A DNA stretch of 64,000 nucleotides from Apostichopus japonicus (GCF_037975245.1 NC_092576.1:11105111-11169110); one strand, 5' to 3'. Positions 36,350-48,288 are shown, counted from the first letter of the stretch. A program made the numbers and translations. Notes: generated by a model not told the origin, from the letters alone.

Positions 36350-36980
36350 GTGGAATCTAGGGGAGAGTTGAGGAAGATATCACCCAAATGTTATCACAGC
36401 AGCGATGATTTTAATGTGGGTGCAGCAATTGAAATTGCTCTTGGCTTTGGTGCCAGTACCCACCCTACCCACCTCCCCCCCCCATCCCCCAACACGACAC
36501 ACCCTTGCTATATTCTTGTTTCTGTGTTAATTGGGTCCCTGAGTTTACTGAAAGGTAAAATGATTGGCTGATTATATAGTATATACATATGTAGTAGATT
36601 ATTGTTCAGCTATAGCTGTATTAAATTGCTTTTCTAAATATGTACAAGAAAATGAACAAATTTCTTCGTATTACTCTAAGGAAAACCTTTCAATCAAGCT
36701 ACTTTAGTTGCAGATGTACTTTAAGAAGTGTTATTTTGCATTCCTTGTATTATAAATTTTCCCCTGTTTTCTCCTTACTGTAGATTTCAATTCCTCTTTC
36801 ATATTCCACACTATGCAATAAACATCACATGACCAAACACTACATGAACTGTATCCTCAATCCGGATTGATTTTGTTTGTGTATGTGGTTTTACCTTTCA
36901 CACAATTTAAAATGCTTTCACAGATGTATACATTGATGCTTCTATATATAGATATACAAACTTATATACACTTCTTATGG
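36350..36980. other. No gene recognised
   Basis: AT-rich spacer with a poly-C run near 36475; no coding or repeat signal beyond that. Confidence 0.4.
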
Positions 36981-36991
36981 AAGGATCTAAA

Positions 36992-37022
<31 letters not shown>

Positions 37023-37191
37023 CAGGGTTATAGCCTCGCCGGCCGGCGGCGGCCAGTGGTAACCGCCACTGACGCCTGCCGGCCGGCATTGGAAGTGAAT
37101 AAACAGTCGTGCCGTGAGATGCGAGAGCTTCGCTTGCTACGCTTCGCAAATTTATTTAACCAGCACTCACAATCTCCTAGCTATAACCCTG

Positions 37192-37257
<66 letters not shown>

Positions 37258-37260
37258 CAT
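36980..37260. mobile_element. SINE tail, (TA)n tract and a 169-bp inverted-repeat element
   Basis: The sequence ggatctaaaatacatacata at about 36983 matches the SINE 3' end. In the following (TA)n tract sits an element at 37023-37191 with identical 12-bp ends CAGGGTTATAGC and a GC-rich core (gccggccgg occurs twice). Its target duplication is masked by the surrounding tatata sequence. Confidence 0.8.
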
Positions 37261-38050
37261 ACACACACTTATACCGACACGCACCCACACATGTGTGTTT
37301 TGTGTAAACACTACTTTGATCAACTTTGGGGTTCATTCACCCTGTTTCAACATAATCCCATTTTTGCCATGAATTTTTCTTACCATGATTGTTGTAAATT
37401 TCCTTCTATTTATGCTCCAGGACTTATCTTATTTTTTGGCTTTCTTCCTTTGCATTTTCAGATACTGTAGAAGATGATGACCACGGTAAAGTTGCCAATT
37501 TTATTATTTTCTTCTTCTTTGACGATCTACGATCCGCAATAATTTACATCGGCACCTCCTCAAAGACATTGCTCAGAGCAGTCGCATACCTTTCTAACCA
37601 CTCAATGGATATAGATTATTTCCTCTTTCTTGTTATTTCTTTCTCGATGTATTCGAGTGCTACGCATTGCTTAAAATATTGAATGGTTAACATATATTTA
37701 ACATGCTATATTAAACGCAACTACCTAAAACTTGACCAAATCCAAACCACAAAATGTGAAAAATTGTGAAATCCTTGGCCCTCCAAAGCCCCCTGTATAT
37801 AGCCTCCAGACTATATTTAAAGCTACGATAGTTTTGGGTTTTGCTAAATTATCTTCATACAAACAATATCAGCTGTTATCAAAAGTTTATCCTGGGGCAA
37901 GTAAAATGACACAGTTTTTGTTGATAACACAACTACCTGCCCACTGCAAAGCTCAAAAGTTTGTGAAAAACTTCAAGAATTCTTGGAATGGTTTCCATGT
38001 AAATTTTGGCCGTGGTGGTGTTATTATGCTTTGCAGGAAATATCAATTAA
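37260..38050. other. No gene recognised
   Basis: AT-rich spacer. Open frames at 37732-38055 show no conserved motif. Confidence 0.35.
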
Positions 38051-38060
38051 GGTAAACTGG

Positions 38061-38400
38061 CAAGGGCGTAGGAACCAGGGGGGGGGGGGGGGCTGGGGGG
38101 CGCCAGCTCCCCCCAGTGAAAAATATGGTGGGGCGGAAGTATCATTCCGCCCCCTGCTTTGCAAGTCAGAAAACCCTTTTTTCATTTCCAAATGAGAAAA
38201 AAAGTCTCATTTGGAGCACCAAATTGCATCTAAGGCCAGGTGAAAATGCCAAATTATTTACAAAATGGTGTGGGTGTTGAAGTGTGCTATATTGCACCAA
38301 ATTGCATCTGAGGCCAGGAACCCCCTCCCCTTAGACCTCTCCCCCAGGCCGGCCATCAGTTTTCAGCCCCCCCACTCAAAAGTACCTTCCTACGCCACTG
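38061..38400 (-). mobile_element. hAT MITE family M1, copy 3 (340 bp)
   Basis: Inverted orientation relative to copies 1 and 2. Perfect 8-bp target duplication TAAACTGG at 38053-38060 and 38401-38408. Confidence 0.95.
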
Positions 38401-38559
38401 TAAACTGGTGCTGTACATTGCCATGGTGATCGATCTGAAAGTGTTGATGGGAAAAAAATGTGGAAAATGAGGTGGAAAAAAGGTAAATAATGAAAAGATT
38501 AAGCTACCTAAAATTCTTCTAGTATCCCTGTAACCTTTGATTGCCTTCAACTGATCAAA

Positions 38560-38960
38560 GGGAGACTCACAGTTTGTTTATTGTCATTGGTCCTAGGTTA
38601 TGGAATACCCTAGATACCCAGGTCAATAGTTCAAAATCACTTTTACATTTTAAAAAACAACTAAAACGGTCTTTATTAAATAAGCACGTGTAAAGTTTCT
38701 AGTTCTTTTTCCTATGTTTAGGTGTATTTTGGTGGGGGGGTCGGGTGGGGAGAGGGGGTTTTGTGTGTTTTTTTGTTGGTGGCCTGGCCTCGATAAGCTC
38801 TGCTTCTGCCAGGTCTCCCCCACTTAACATCATTTGTATATATCAAGTGTTTAATTCCTATGGAATGTATTTGTATTGTATATTCAATATATGTTATATG
38901 TTCACTTTGTTTATGTTATGGTGAAGTGGAAATAAATTAGTTTTCATTTTCAATTTCAAT
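38560..38960 (+). mobile_element. LINE 3' end, family C
   Basis: Peptide VIGPRLWNTLDTQVNSSKSL followed by LHFKKQLKRSLLNKHV and a stop at 38691-38693 is typical of a CR1-like ORF2 C-terminus. An untranslated tail runs to an aataaa/ttttcattttcaatttc end near 38960. Confidence 0.75.
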
Positions 38961-39234
38961 TGTGAGGTGAATATTAAAGATGTGTACAATATCTTGAGGA
39001 AATATTATAACACGAACAGTCATACGAGTTTGCAGTATAAAGCAAAACGACAAATTTTGAGGAAGTTAAAACGGAGACACGAATCTCTAACATGTTTATT
39101 GTTCTTTGTGACAGAGATGACATTTATGAAGACTGAGTTATCCAAACAGCTAAGAAGTATCTTATGTCATTTGGGAAATTTAATGTTTCTTTGCATGCAA
39201 ACGGCTGAAGACTAATTGGATCAATTCTAAATAT

Positions 39235-39345
39235 CCTATCATGTATAATGATAATAATAGTACTGGACACTCTGTATAGCGCCAGTATCCGCCATGGCGC
39301 TTTGCAGAAACAGCAGAAAAAAGGTTACATAAATTAAATTTGGAA
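39235..39345 (-). mobile_element. Possible LINE 3' UTR fragment
   Basis: On the minus strand a caaagcgccatggcgg segment and a gcgctatacag segment precede an (attatt)n-like tail, as in LINE 3' ends elsewhere in this window. It is short and uncertain. Confidence 0.4.
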
Positions 39346-39892
39346 CAGGTAAGTTTTTTAGATTTATCCACTTTTAGATATAGCCATTTCATTAAAGTAC
39401 AACTTATATGATTTTAAGAAGATCAGGTTATTATCATGGGTGAGTATGCATAACTATTTATGTACTTCCAAGTGTGATATTTAATTATCTTACGATGTTG
39501 AACGTAATTAAGGAATTTGGCAGAATTCTCGGTACATATTAGACTGTCTGAGGAATGTAAACAACCGCTTGAAACGGTAAGAATTGAAAGGTTTTAAAAT
39601 ATAATGATATACGTATAGTTTGCATTATTTTATACAAAGTCAAAATTTAAGCGACATCTTTGAAAAGCATGGATTTTTCTTTTACATATATACTGCATTA
39701 TTCCCTGCTGGAATAGCTGCTCTGTAGTCTGCACAGAATAATTTTGTACGTTGTCTGTGTGGGACTGTAGTGAGTGTGTTGTATACTGACTATCTTGACA
39801 CTTACAGAGGGTTGCACATCAATGTTTGTCTACCCCGGTATGCAATTGTCTGTGAAAAACACTGGAGTTCATTTTAAGTTTTGATTAGTCTT

Positions 39893-39967
39893 GGAGTGTT
39901 ATCTCAGTTGTTAAAGCCGGTGCCTTTCAATCATAAGGTCCCCGGTTCGAGTCACTCCCAGATTAAT
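39893..39967 (+). mobile_element. tRNA-derived SINE, copy 2, left piece
   Basis: SINE head (ggagtgttatctcagttgtt ... ggttcgagtcactcccagat) is interrupted after TTAAT by a 5.9 kb insertion and resumes at 45876. Confidence 0.93.
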
Positions 39968-40791
39968 CAGACGCGTATCCAGGGAGGGGGCGTTGGGGGC
40001 GCGCGCCCCCTGGATCACTAATGTAGATATATATATATGTATATATACCATCTATGGTCTATCATAATGCGTGTGTGTGTATGGACGCCTTAAACAATTG
40101 TACAATTGTGCTATGAAACCAACTGCGGCTGGTCTCGGACTCGACCGAGTCGTCGGGGAACATGACTCACCCATCACTTCTTGAGATTGTTCCCATCTGC
40201 ATGAAAACGCGCGCCCACAACCCTACGCCCCATCCCTCTAATCGCTTCCCGATGAGTTACGAAACTTAATTAATGGCCTTCGCTCGTAGTACCAAGACCT
40301 TGACAAAATCCGGCAACACACCACTTCATCGATAACAAGTGATCGGGTATATCGTCCCCGTTCTGGCGTAGTGACGAATGTTCAAAATGTGAGTTTTGAG
40401 AAAACGCGCTCTAAAGATTTTCATATTTTGACTTTAGTATAGCGTAACAAAAAGAGGATCCTTTTTTTACCGAAAGTTGTCAATATTTTAAATATAACAA
40501 ATAGAACTTTGAGTTCTCATGTTTGTTGCTGAAATTTCTTACATAGTAGTAATTTTAGTGTAAACATTTTCGTCGTTATGTCATGTCATTTTCAGTTAAT
40601 TTTAGACATTCGCCACACATTCGTCACTGTGCTAGAACTAAATTTTGAGGTTTCGTCCTGTCACAGAATTGTATTCGTCACTTTTGTGTGTAGTAGCCAT
40701 AGGGTACACCGTGAATGTTCACTGTCACATGGGGAGAGGAAGGGGGGGTTAGGTGGAATAACCTTACGATAGAAGAAAATAATCGAAGGGG

Positions 40792-41260
40792 TGGTACATT
40801 GGTCTTATTAATTTTAAAAAGAATGTCCACGGTTTACTTTAATGTATAAAATAGACAAGGAATGGGTTATACGCAGGTATCAACATACGTGTTTTAGTAT
40901 GTTTTTCTTGAGTGACATGGATGGAGTCGGATATGACGAGGGGAGGTGGTTTATAGGGCAAGGAGAGCCGGCTGTTGAAATGGTGGTATATTGGTCTTAT
41001 TAATTTAAAAAGAATGCCCACGTTTTGTTGCAATGTATAAAATAGACAAGGAATTTGTATGGGCGGATGTAAGTGTTTTAGTATGTGTTTCTTGGGTGAA
41101 ATGTAGGGTGTCGGATAGAGAGATGTTGAGGTAGGGAGGGCAAGGAGAGCTGGCTGCTGAAAGGGTTATATATTGGTCCTATTTATTTTAAAGAACCCCC
41201 ACCATTTTCTATAATGTATAAAATAGAAAGGTATATGATGAAATGTGAACACATGCAGTT
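40792..41260. repeat. ~185-bp tandem repeat, about 2.5 units
   Basis: Units starting near 40792, 40982 and 41165 share ggtacattggtcttatt, aaaagaatgtccacg, aatgtataaaatagacaagg, gttttagtatgt and gggcaaggagagc(c/t)ggctg. Confidence 0.85.
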
Positions 41261-42300
41261 GCAAAAATAATAGTTCCAGTGGCGTAATCTGTTAAGTCGG
41301 AACTCTTATAAAACACACAGACTACGGAAAATTGTGTGCAATTCTTCATTTTCAAGTTAGTGTATTACGTGAAATGTCTCTGACGATAGAGAGGAGTCAT
41401 ATAACACCTCAACAAGAAGAATAACTCATATAAAAGTTTTTTTTTTTTAAGATGATAGGATACCAAACAGTCCAAGAATAACTAATATAAAAAGGGAGAA
41501 AATGTCAAGATGATAGGATATCATATAAAATACATCTACTAATACAAAAGTTATTACATAAAACGATATAACAAACAGACTACAACAAACATTCTAAGTG
41601 CTCGAATGGAATGTATAAAGCAGCACGGTAAATAAATGAGTTGCTGTAAACTTACGTTCGGTATTTTGTGTGGATTTCTTAGATTTCTGCTCGATTGTGC
41701 AGGAGAGTTTTCAGTACAGTATACAAAGGGTTATTCTGATCACTGTAAATCTTATTAGCCATTCTTGTAAACTCAGGTCTTGCAGCAGCATTTACTTTTT
41801 CTAAAAGTATATTGTATTCTAAATTAATATAGATGATGTGTATTTAAGAAACTTCATTCTTCTTTTCTTTGCTTTTTTTTTGCAATATAAAATGGTACCA
41901 GACAGGCACTGTATAGATCACATGTGCCAGGGTAGAATAATAGTATTGAAAACATTTACCTTAGCATTTTGGTTAAAGAAAGACACAACGTAAGCCACAC
42001 TAGATACTATATAATAGACTTTTTTAATACCTTAATGCTTTGCAAGAAAAGGTCAAACTGTCGTCACTGTATACTCCCAGTACTCAGTTTTGGAGGTTCT
42101 AGCCACATCAGATCCCTCAATAATAATAATAATAATAATAATATGTTGCGACCTTGATAGAATGAGACCTTCATGTTTTATGGTTTATTTTCAAAAACAA
42201 ATTTCCCTTATTTTTTTTTGGGGGGGGGGGGAGGGGAGTTACGCAATAAAGTCTTGCGGTCACATGTTGGAACTATGTCATTTACAGAACACTGAAAATT

Positions 42301-42600
42301 TCATTGGTCAGTTTCAACAGAGCTCTTAGGACTTGTGCATGATACAGCAGTATCATCGGCATATTTTGTTATAGAAATGTGTGAATTTGACCTAATTTCA
42401 TCAGTATATATAGTAAATAATATAGCATGTAATGGACCCCCCCTCCCACCCCAAGGCACACCAGCCTTTATTTCCAATATTTCCGATAACCCTTTATCCA
42501 ACCTTACTTGTCTGGGCCATCCTTGAAGAAATTGTGTCAGCCAATGAAAAAGCCATGTTTCTTTGATAAATCGTAAAAGATCCTTCATTAATTGAAGCAT
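42301..42600 (-). pseudogene. Non-LTR reverse transcriptase fragment
   Basis: Minus-strand peptide shows RT blocks: FLQGWPRQVRLD, then a GVPQG-like motif here reading GVPWGGRGGPL, LFTIYTDEI, and the catalytic ITKYADDTAVS. Only about 100 residues survive and both sides are truncated. The altered GVPQG motif coincides with a C-rich run, consistent with decay. CR1, Rex or RTE-like affiliation cannot be settled. Confidence 0.85.
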
Positions 42601-42879
42601 TTGGCAAGACAGTATTAAAGGTTGCTATACAGATTTTCTAGTAATTCGGGCCCCCCCCCCCCCTCGTCCTTTGTAGCAAAGTAACTACTTAAGGATAAAC
42701 TATGCTAGTACCTTCCAAAGTTTCATGTAAAAGTATGTGACCTTCAATTATGTAACTAGTTATTACTTAGCTAGAAAAAGGTAGTTTTAAGTTAGGCTAG
42801 AGTAATGCTCGTGATGAGCAAAGCCGCCAACAGCTATAGAGAAACCGTACTTCTTTAGGGAGATGTTACATTTGTAACG

Positions 42880-43370
42880 ATTTGACGATTTGTATCTCGG
42901 CAAAACGTCAATTTTCAGATTGTTCTCATTTTGACAAGTTGTCGTATCTCAACAAAACGTCAATTTTCAGATTTTTTTCATTTTGACGACTTGTCATATT
43001 TCGGCTAAACGTTAAAATTCAGATTTTTTTTCATTTTGACGACTTGTTGTATCTCAGCAAAACGTCAATTTTCAATATTTTGTCATTTTGACGACATGCT
43101 GTATCTCGGCAAAACGTCAATTTTCAGATTTTTGTCAGTTTGACGACTGTTGTATCTCGGCAAAACGTTGAGATTCAAATTTTTGTCATTTTGACGACTT
43201 GTTGTATCTCGGCAAAACGTCAATTTTCAAAATTTTGTCATTTTGATGACTTTTTGTATCTCGGCAAAACGTCAATTTTCAGAATTTTGTCATTTTGACG
43301 ACTTGTTGCATCTTGGCAAATTTAATAATTTTGTCGTTTCCGAATTTTGTCATTTTGACGAGTTTGTTTC
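42880..43370. repeat. ~52-bp minisatellite, 8-9 units
   Basis: Units of cattttgacgacttgttgta plus tctcggcaaaacgtcaattttcaga, with spacing near 52 bp from about 42890 on. Confidence 0.93.
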
Positions 43371-44879
43371 TCTTTCATCACCATGTCCCTTCTACGCTTC
43401 CGTAGTATATGAATACTGTATTAATCAATTAAATGACGAGGTGAACTAATAAAGATATTACTTTCCCATAATCCTGGGTGTTTTCAAATGGCAGTTAGTT
43501 GGTTCTCAAGTCAGTATGACATGGTTGTTATGTTCGGCTTGTTCCAAAGGGTAATATTCGTCGATATTCAAAAATGCATGGACCTTAGACAAATAGTGTT
43601 ACTGAGTAGTTGTAATGATGACTTAAGTATTCGTCAGTATGTAAAAATGAGAGTGGGTCTTAGGTGGACATTCGTCAAAAATGAGTCAGAAAAAATGAAA
43701 AAAATAGACAGTTTTACAACTTCTAACCTGGCTCAACTGATTCTTCACCCTCGAAATAGGTAAGAACAATATTTAACTCAATTTCGCCACTACGCGAAAA
43801 CGGGGACGATATTAGTGACCGCTAGAGGTCGTGCACTGACCTACATGGAGTGTTACCGCTTCCGCCTTTGCAATTTCCCAAGATCAGGCCCCGAAAAATC
43901 CATGAAATCCCAAGGGCACTGTACTGTATGGATATCTAGCAATATCTAGCGACATCTAGGATGAAAATCCCAAGATCTTCCCTAACTGAAGGCAGATAGA
44001 GAATCGAAGCCTTCAGTGTGTAATGAACTTGAAACTGTGCGTCTTTCGAAATGAAAAGAATGTGGGGCAAAGTAGCGTAACTCCTGTGGGCTCGGACCGT
44101 GCTGAGCAGGTGGCCCCGACCAAAAGTGGGCCCCGCTATACTGATGCACAGAAAAGGGGTATACCTCTTTGGATAGGGAGGGCCCGTTTTACTGGGAAAG
44201 AAAAACTCATGCAAAGACTGAACAAGACAATATACATATTTTCATGTGATACGGAATACGGACACCATGATCATGGGTTCATTAGGTATTAATGTATGTA
44301 TCGAGCTAGTTGTGTTATTTATTATTATAATCGAAAACGAAGTATATAATTTAAAACCCAATTCCAGCCAATGTTATACTGAGTACAACATCGGGACATA
44401 TGATTTTTTGAAAAATTCTAAAACAATAACCCAACACCCAACAGACTTGAAACTGCATTCATTTGAAAATGAAGTCAGGGCTTTCATAGAAATATAATAA
44501 TAAAAGGTAAGAATAAAGATGCCTTCGTTGTATCTGGTAAGTACAAATCAGGCTTACATGGAGACAAAGTTTCAGCCGAAATTAGGCCTATGCTAAGGTT
44601 TTATTACTGTATTTGTACAGTAGTCCCCATTATACTCCATACAGTAGGGGAGGGGGGCACTTGCCCACTCCCCCCTGGAAAATCAAAAATTAAAAAAAAA
44701 AGTTAGCATTTGACATTTCAATGATTTCCCCCAACCAACAGTTCTCTAGTTATGCTCATTGCATACAGACCCATAATGCATTACTGAAATTATTGAAAGT
44801 CAAAATCCTAAGACATGAGATCTCAAAACAACCGATGTGTAAATGCAACTTGAACGGGAAGTGTCTTTTCCGACGATGT

Positions 44880-45080
44880 AGGAGTACTTTTTTGGCCAAA
44901 AAAATCGTCGTACACTGCGCGCCAACCGAAGGTGGCGCTGCGCTTAGATAGTAGCAAGTAGTGTGTTACACCTTTTTGACCTAGTTGTAAATAATTTTGC
45001 GGACGCCCTTGCTTGGACCTCCTGATAGAGGATCCCCGTTGGGCCAGGAGCCCCCGGGTTCATTGTTACGCCACTGGTGG
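44880..45080. mobile_element. Terminal fragment of a DNA element within the 5.9 kb region
   Basis: The hairpin motif GCGCCAACC...GGTGGCGC at 44919-44938 followed by cttagatag, then gagcccccgggttc and an end at gttacgccactg (about 45076). It parallels the right end of the 5.9 kb element, so a related element was probably inserted here; no left end found. Confidence 0.5.
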
Positions 45081-45880
45081 AGCTTTGCATAATAAACAGA
45101 TAATAGTTATTTATTCCAGTCTCATTTCAATTATTCAAATTTTTAAAGCGAACAGCAGATATCACATCGTATTAGTGAGCATGAAAATGGCGTTCCGGGA
45201 TGAACAGCCTCAAAACTGTAGATGTGTGTAGTGTTCGGTTTTGGAAATATATGATATTTTTCATTTCCTTCAACGAAGTTTTATAGTAGCCGTTATAAGA
45301 GGTTTGAATATTTGTACACCAATATATTAACTGTGTCTGAATTTTCGAAAATTCCCTGACCACCATTCTTCATCATACTTCCCCTCTACTCGTGCAATTT
45401 TGACCGGTCTGTTAGGGGGTGAAGAAGGTTTTTCTGTATTGGTTGTCCATAGATGAAATTTTGTGCAACATTATGGGTATTTTTTGAAGTGAATTTATTC
45501 ACGAGAATTGTGAATTTTCAAATTCTGAACAAATAATTGGCTTACAACCTTGAAAAGTGGGGCTTACGGGTTATTGTGGGCCGTGACGTAAAATCACCTG
45601 CAAAAAGCAATGATCCACATGAGTTGTGATGAGGTCAACATGATGTGTGATTGGTGACAATCTTCAAAAGGTTATGAATGGAAAAAAATTCTTGGTTCTC
45701 AGGCAAAAGTGTGCATCTGGTTGGTCATTTCATCCTCGAGAAGTGTCATTTCCGGTGATCTGGGGGGTTATCAAAACCAGAAATTTTCTTGTACGCTGCG
45801 CGCCAACCGAAGGTGGCGCTCCGCTTAGATAGTAATTCGCGCCCCCCGGGTTAGAAAATCCTGGATACGCCTCTGTTAAT

Positions 45881-46062
45881 GTATGTCGTCCAGTTACAGA
45901 GTTTTTGACAATTAACAATTCATAATCATGGACGTTAAATATGAATGTAAGAGACTGACTTTGGTCAGCTTGCGGCTTTGATAAGCCAATGAGGCTTCTT
46001 CGCAAGTTCCTGCTTGTAGGAGGATCTAAAATACATACATACATACATACATACATACATTA
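45881..46062 (+). mobile_element. tRNA-derived SINE, copy 2, right piece
   Basis: SINE body from gtatgtcgtccagttacag to (atac)n tail, completing the copy that starts at 39893. Confidence 0.93.
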
Positions 46063-46069
46063 CCGAACA

Positions 46070-47450
46070 AAATAGAATAGCTTAAACTATTGATTTGCCC
46101 TCGTAATTAAAGTTGTGTCTGATCAGTGGTTAGCAAAACAAAGACTAAAAAAGGGGAAAGGGGATAAACAAAAAGAAGAGAGAGATTAGATAAAAGAAAA
46201 ACATGTATCCTGGAAAATTGAGAACTTATATTCTTTATTTTAACAAAAAAAAAACTTCCTTTGTTTTTTTTTGGTTTCCTTCTAAGTTTAGATCTCTGTT
46301 AATGATTAGCTATCGTATCATATGGAAGGACAGGAACTATGCGGCGAAGAACTAGAGGAAAGAAACAGTTTTGAATTATTTCCCTTTTACCTAGTCATAC
46401 TTACCATATGATGTTTAACACAGTCTTGATGGCAGTAGGCAATGTGTGGTGGAATACAATACATTTACAATTTACTGCCATTCACATCAAACCCGAAAAG
46501 CAGTTAAGTCTTCTATTTGAGTTCAGCAAGCGAGGCTGGACTCTTTAGTTAGAAAAGCTGATTGGAAATTTTTTTTATCTAAAGGAGGAAATCTTGGTAA
46601 ACTTTTACAGATTGTCTTTTATAGTTAGCTTGCATTTGTAATGTCATGGTATGCATGGACAGGATGATTTGACGAAATGTGTGGCATTTTTCAGTTTTCA
46701 TTGGATCATCATGGGAAGAACATATGTTTTGGAGATTGAATATGTAGTCTACATCATACCTGTTGTGATGTACTAGAATTAGGCATTAATAACTTGGCAG
46801 TGAACAACCTTCAGTAAGCATAGTGTTAATTATATGCATCTTGTTTATGGTCTTAATTTTGTCAAGAAATCGTTTACCCTCCGCGACTTGCCAATTTTTT
46901 TCACAAACGGGGATATTGCCGTAATGTGATATGTAATGGATATTGGAAGTAATTAGAACGCCAAAAGTGAAATTGAAAGTTATAAAAATTTCAGGTCGAT
47001 TTTAATACTCCATAGAGAGAGCTGGTTATTGATGGTACTAGTACCAAAAGTGATAGTTCAACATATATGACACACTCAATATATTGCCACCGTTTGGAGA
47101 ATTATGAAATGATGTTTTGTTTTCTGTGAAAAATTACATTTAGAATCTATACAGCGCAGCATGTGGTTGAAATATTCGGATGTAACTTTGTGATTACATG
47201 CAGAAAGGACTAGGAAACATTGTAGGATCTTTTCAATTAAGGAATCAAATTCATGACAGATAGTATGGGGACTCTCTACTTGGAGTAGAGTGCAGGAAGC
47301 AAAAGACAGGTAAGTTAACGGCGAGTTAAGCCACAGTTTTTGTGTTAAATCTCATATAATCAAGTGGGTCTGTTCTCGGCCATTTCAAGACGACATAATT
47401 TTTTTGTTTTTTGGAGGTACCTTGTATATGCACCATCGGTAGAGTAGTGG
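46070..47450. other. No gene recognised
   Basis: AT-rich spacer without repeat or coding evidence. Confidence 0.4.
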
Positions 47451-47466
47451 TAGGCCCTACTTAGGG

Positions 47467-47940
47467 CAAGGTGACCATATTTGCCTGACTGGAATCAGTG
47501 ATATTTATTGCGTGACTGATATGGGGGAGGGGTCTAAGGGGAGGGGGCGTCCCCCAACCCCTTTGGAAAATTTTCAAGTACCTAAGGTGCTTGGATGTAA
47601 ACTGGTGATACTTAGAAGCACTTTTTAAATCAATTTTATTTTCAAACTTGTAGCTTTTTCTCACATGAAATTTACTTACTTTACGAAAGAGTGCTAGGCT
47701 AGATCGATCTAGCATATTCTACTTTACACTGACCCACCTGAAATACTGGTTATTTCCGTTCTGCGACTGCACATTTGACTAAATTTTGTTTTTACAACTA
47801 TTTTACTAATAATGTGGGATATTTTCGAAATTCCTGAACATTTTGACGAATCGGGGACATTTTTGGGGACACTTGTTCATCAGGGACAGCACACTGTAAT
47901 CGGGGACTGTCCCCGAAATTGGGGACGTCTGGTCACCTTA
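47467..47940. mobile_element. 474-bp hAT-type element
   Basis: Ends CAAGGTGACC and, inverted, TAAGGTGACC (followed by agacgtcccc). Perfect 8-bp target duplication ACTTAGGG at 47459-47466 and 47941-47948. Interior 47520-47620 (gaggggtctaaggggagggg, then gtgcttggatgtaaactggtg) resembles part of MITE family M1, suggesting a chimeric or nested interior. Confidence 0.9.
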
Positions 47941-48044
47941 ACTTAGGGGAGCAGGGCAATTACATGATGGTTACACCGTCTTCCGAGACCGCCAAATCTG
48001 ACAGTAGGCCTAAATCTATGATCCTCTTGAAGGCGAGCTTTACC

Positions 48045-48275
48045 GGCCCAAAGCTGTAATGTTCCATTCACCAAACCTATACACATCTCTCCTACAATGT
48101 CCATATTGCTTTACTGGCCCAAAGCTGTAATGTTCCATTCACCAAACCTATATATATCTCTCCTGCAATGTACATATTGCTTTAACTGGCTCAAAGCTGT
48201 AATGTTCCATTCACCAAACCTATACACATGTATCTCTCCTACAATGTCCATATTGCTTTACTGGCCCAAAGTATT
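48045..48275. repeat. ~71-bp tandem repeat, three units
   Basis: Units of actggcccaaagctgtaatg, ttccattcaccaaacctata and atctctcctacaatgtcc, ending next to a TTAA-type MITE. A single diverged inverted copy lies at about 50862-50920. Confidence 0.92.
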
Positions 48276-48288
48276 TCTTTAAAAATCA

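Larger units (their letters stand above)
40351..43810. repeat. 28-bp inverted repeat pair inside the 5.9 kb element
   Basis: 40351-40378 (atcgtccccgtt...gcgtagtgacgaa) and the inverse of 43783-43810 agree at 25 of 28 bases. They may mark an inner element or subterminal repeats. Confidence 0.65.
39968..45875. mobile_element. 5.9 kb terminal-inverted-repeat element inserted in a SINE
   Basis: Termini CAGACGCGTATCCAGG and, inverted, CAGAGGCGTATCCAGG match at 15 of 16 bases. The 5-bp duplication TTAAT lies at 39963-39967 and 45876-45880. Removing the element and one TTAAT rejoins the SINE exactly as in its other copies. I find no intact transposase. The interior holds tandem repeats, a reverse-transcriptase fragment and other element ends, so it is a long non-autonomous or heavily invaded copy. 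The superfamily is uncertain because the target duplication is not 8 bp. Confidence 0.85.

Noticed and set aside
36867-37470. Long open frames through 36.9-37.5 kb
   Set aside because: They run through (TA)n microsatellite and a transposon, giving YIYIYI-type translations.
44640-45076. A complete hAT element with ends at 44640 and 45076
   Set aside because: The right end (gttacgccactg) is plausible, but the left end does not match it and the 8-bp flanks differ.
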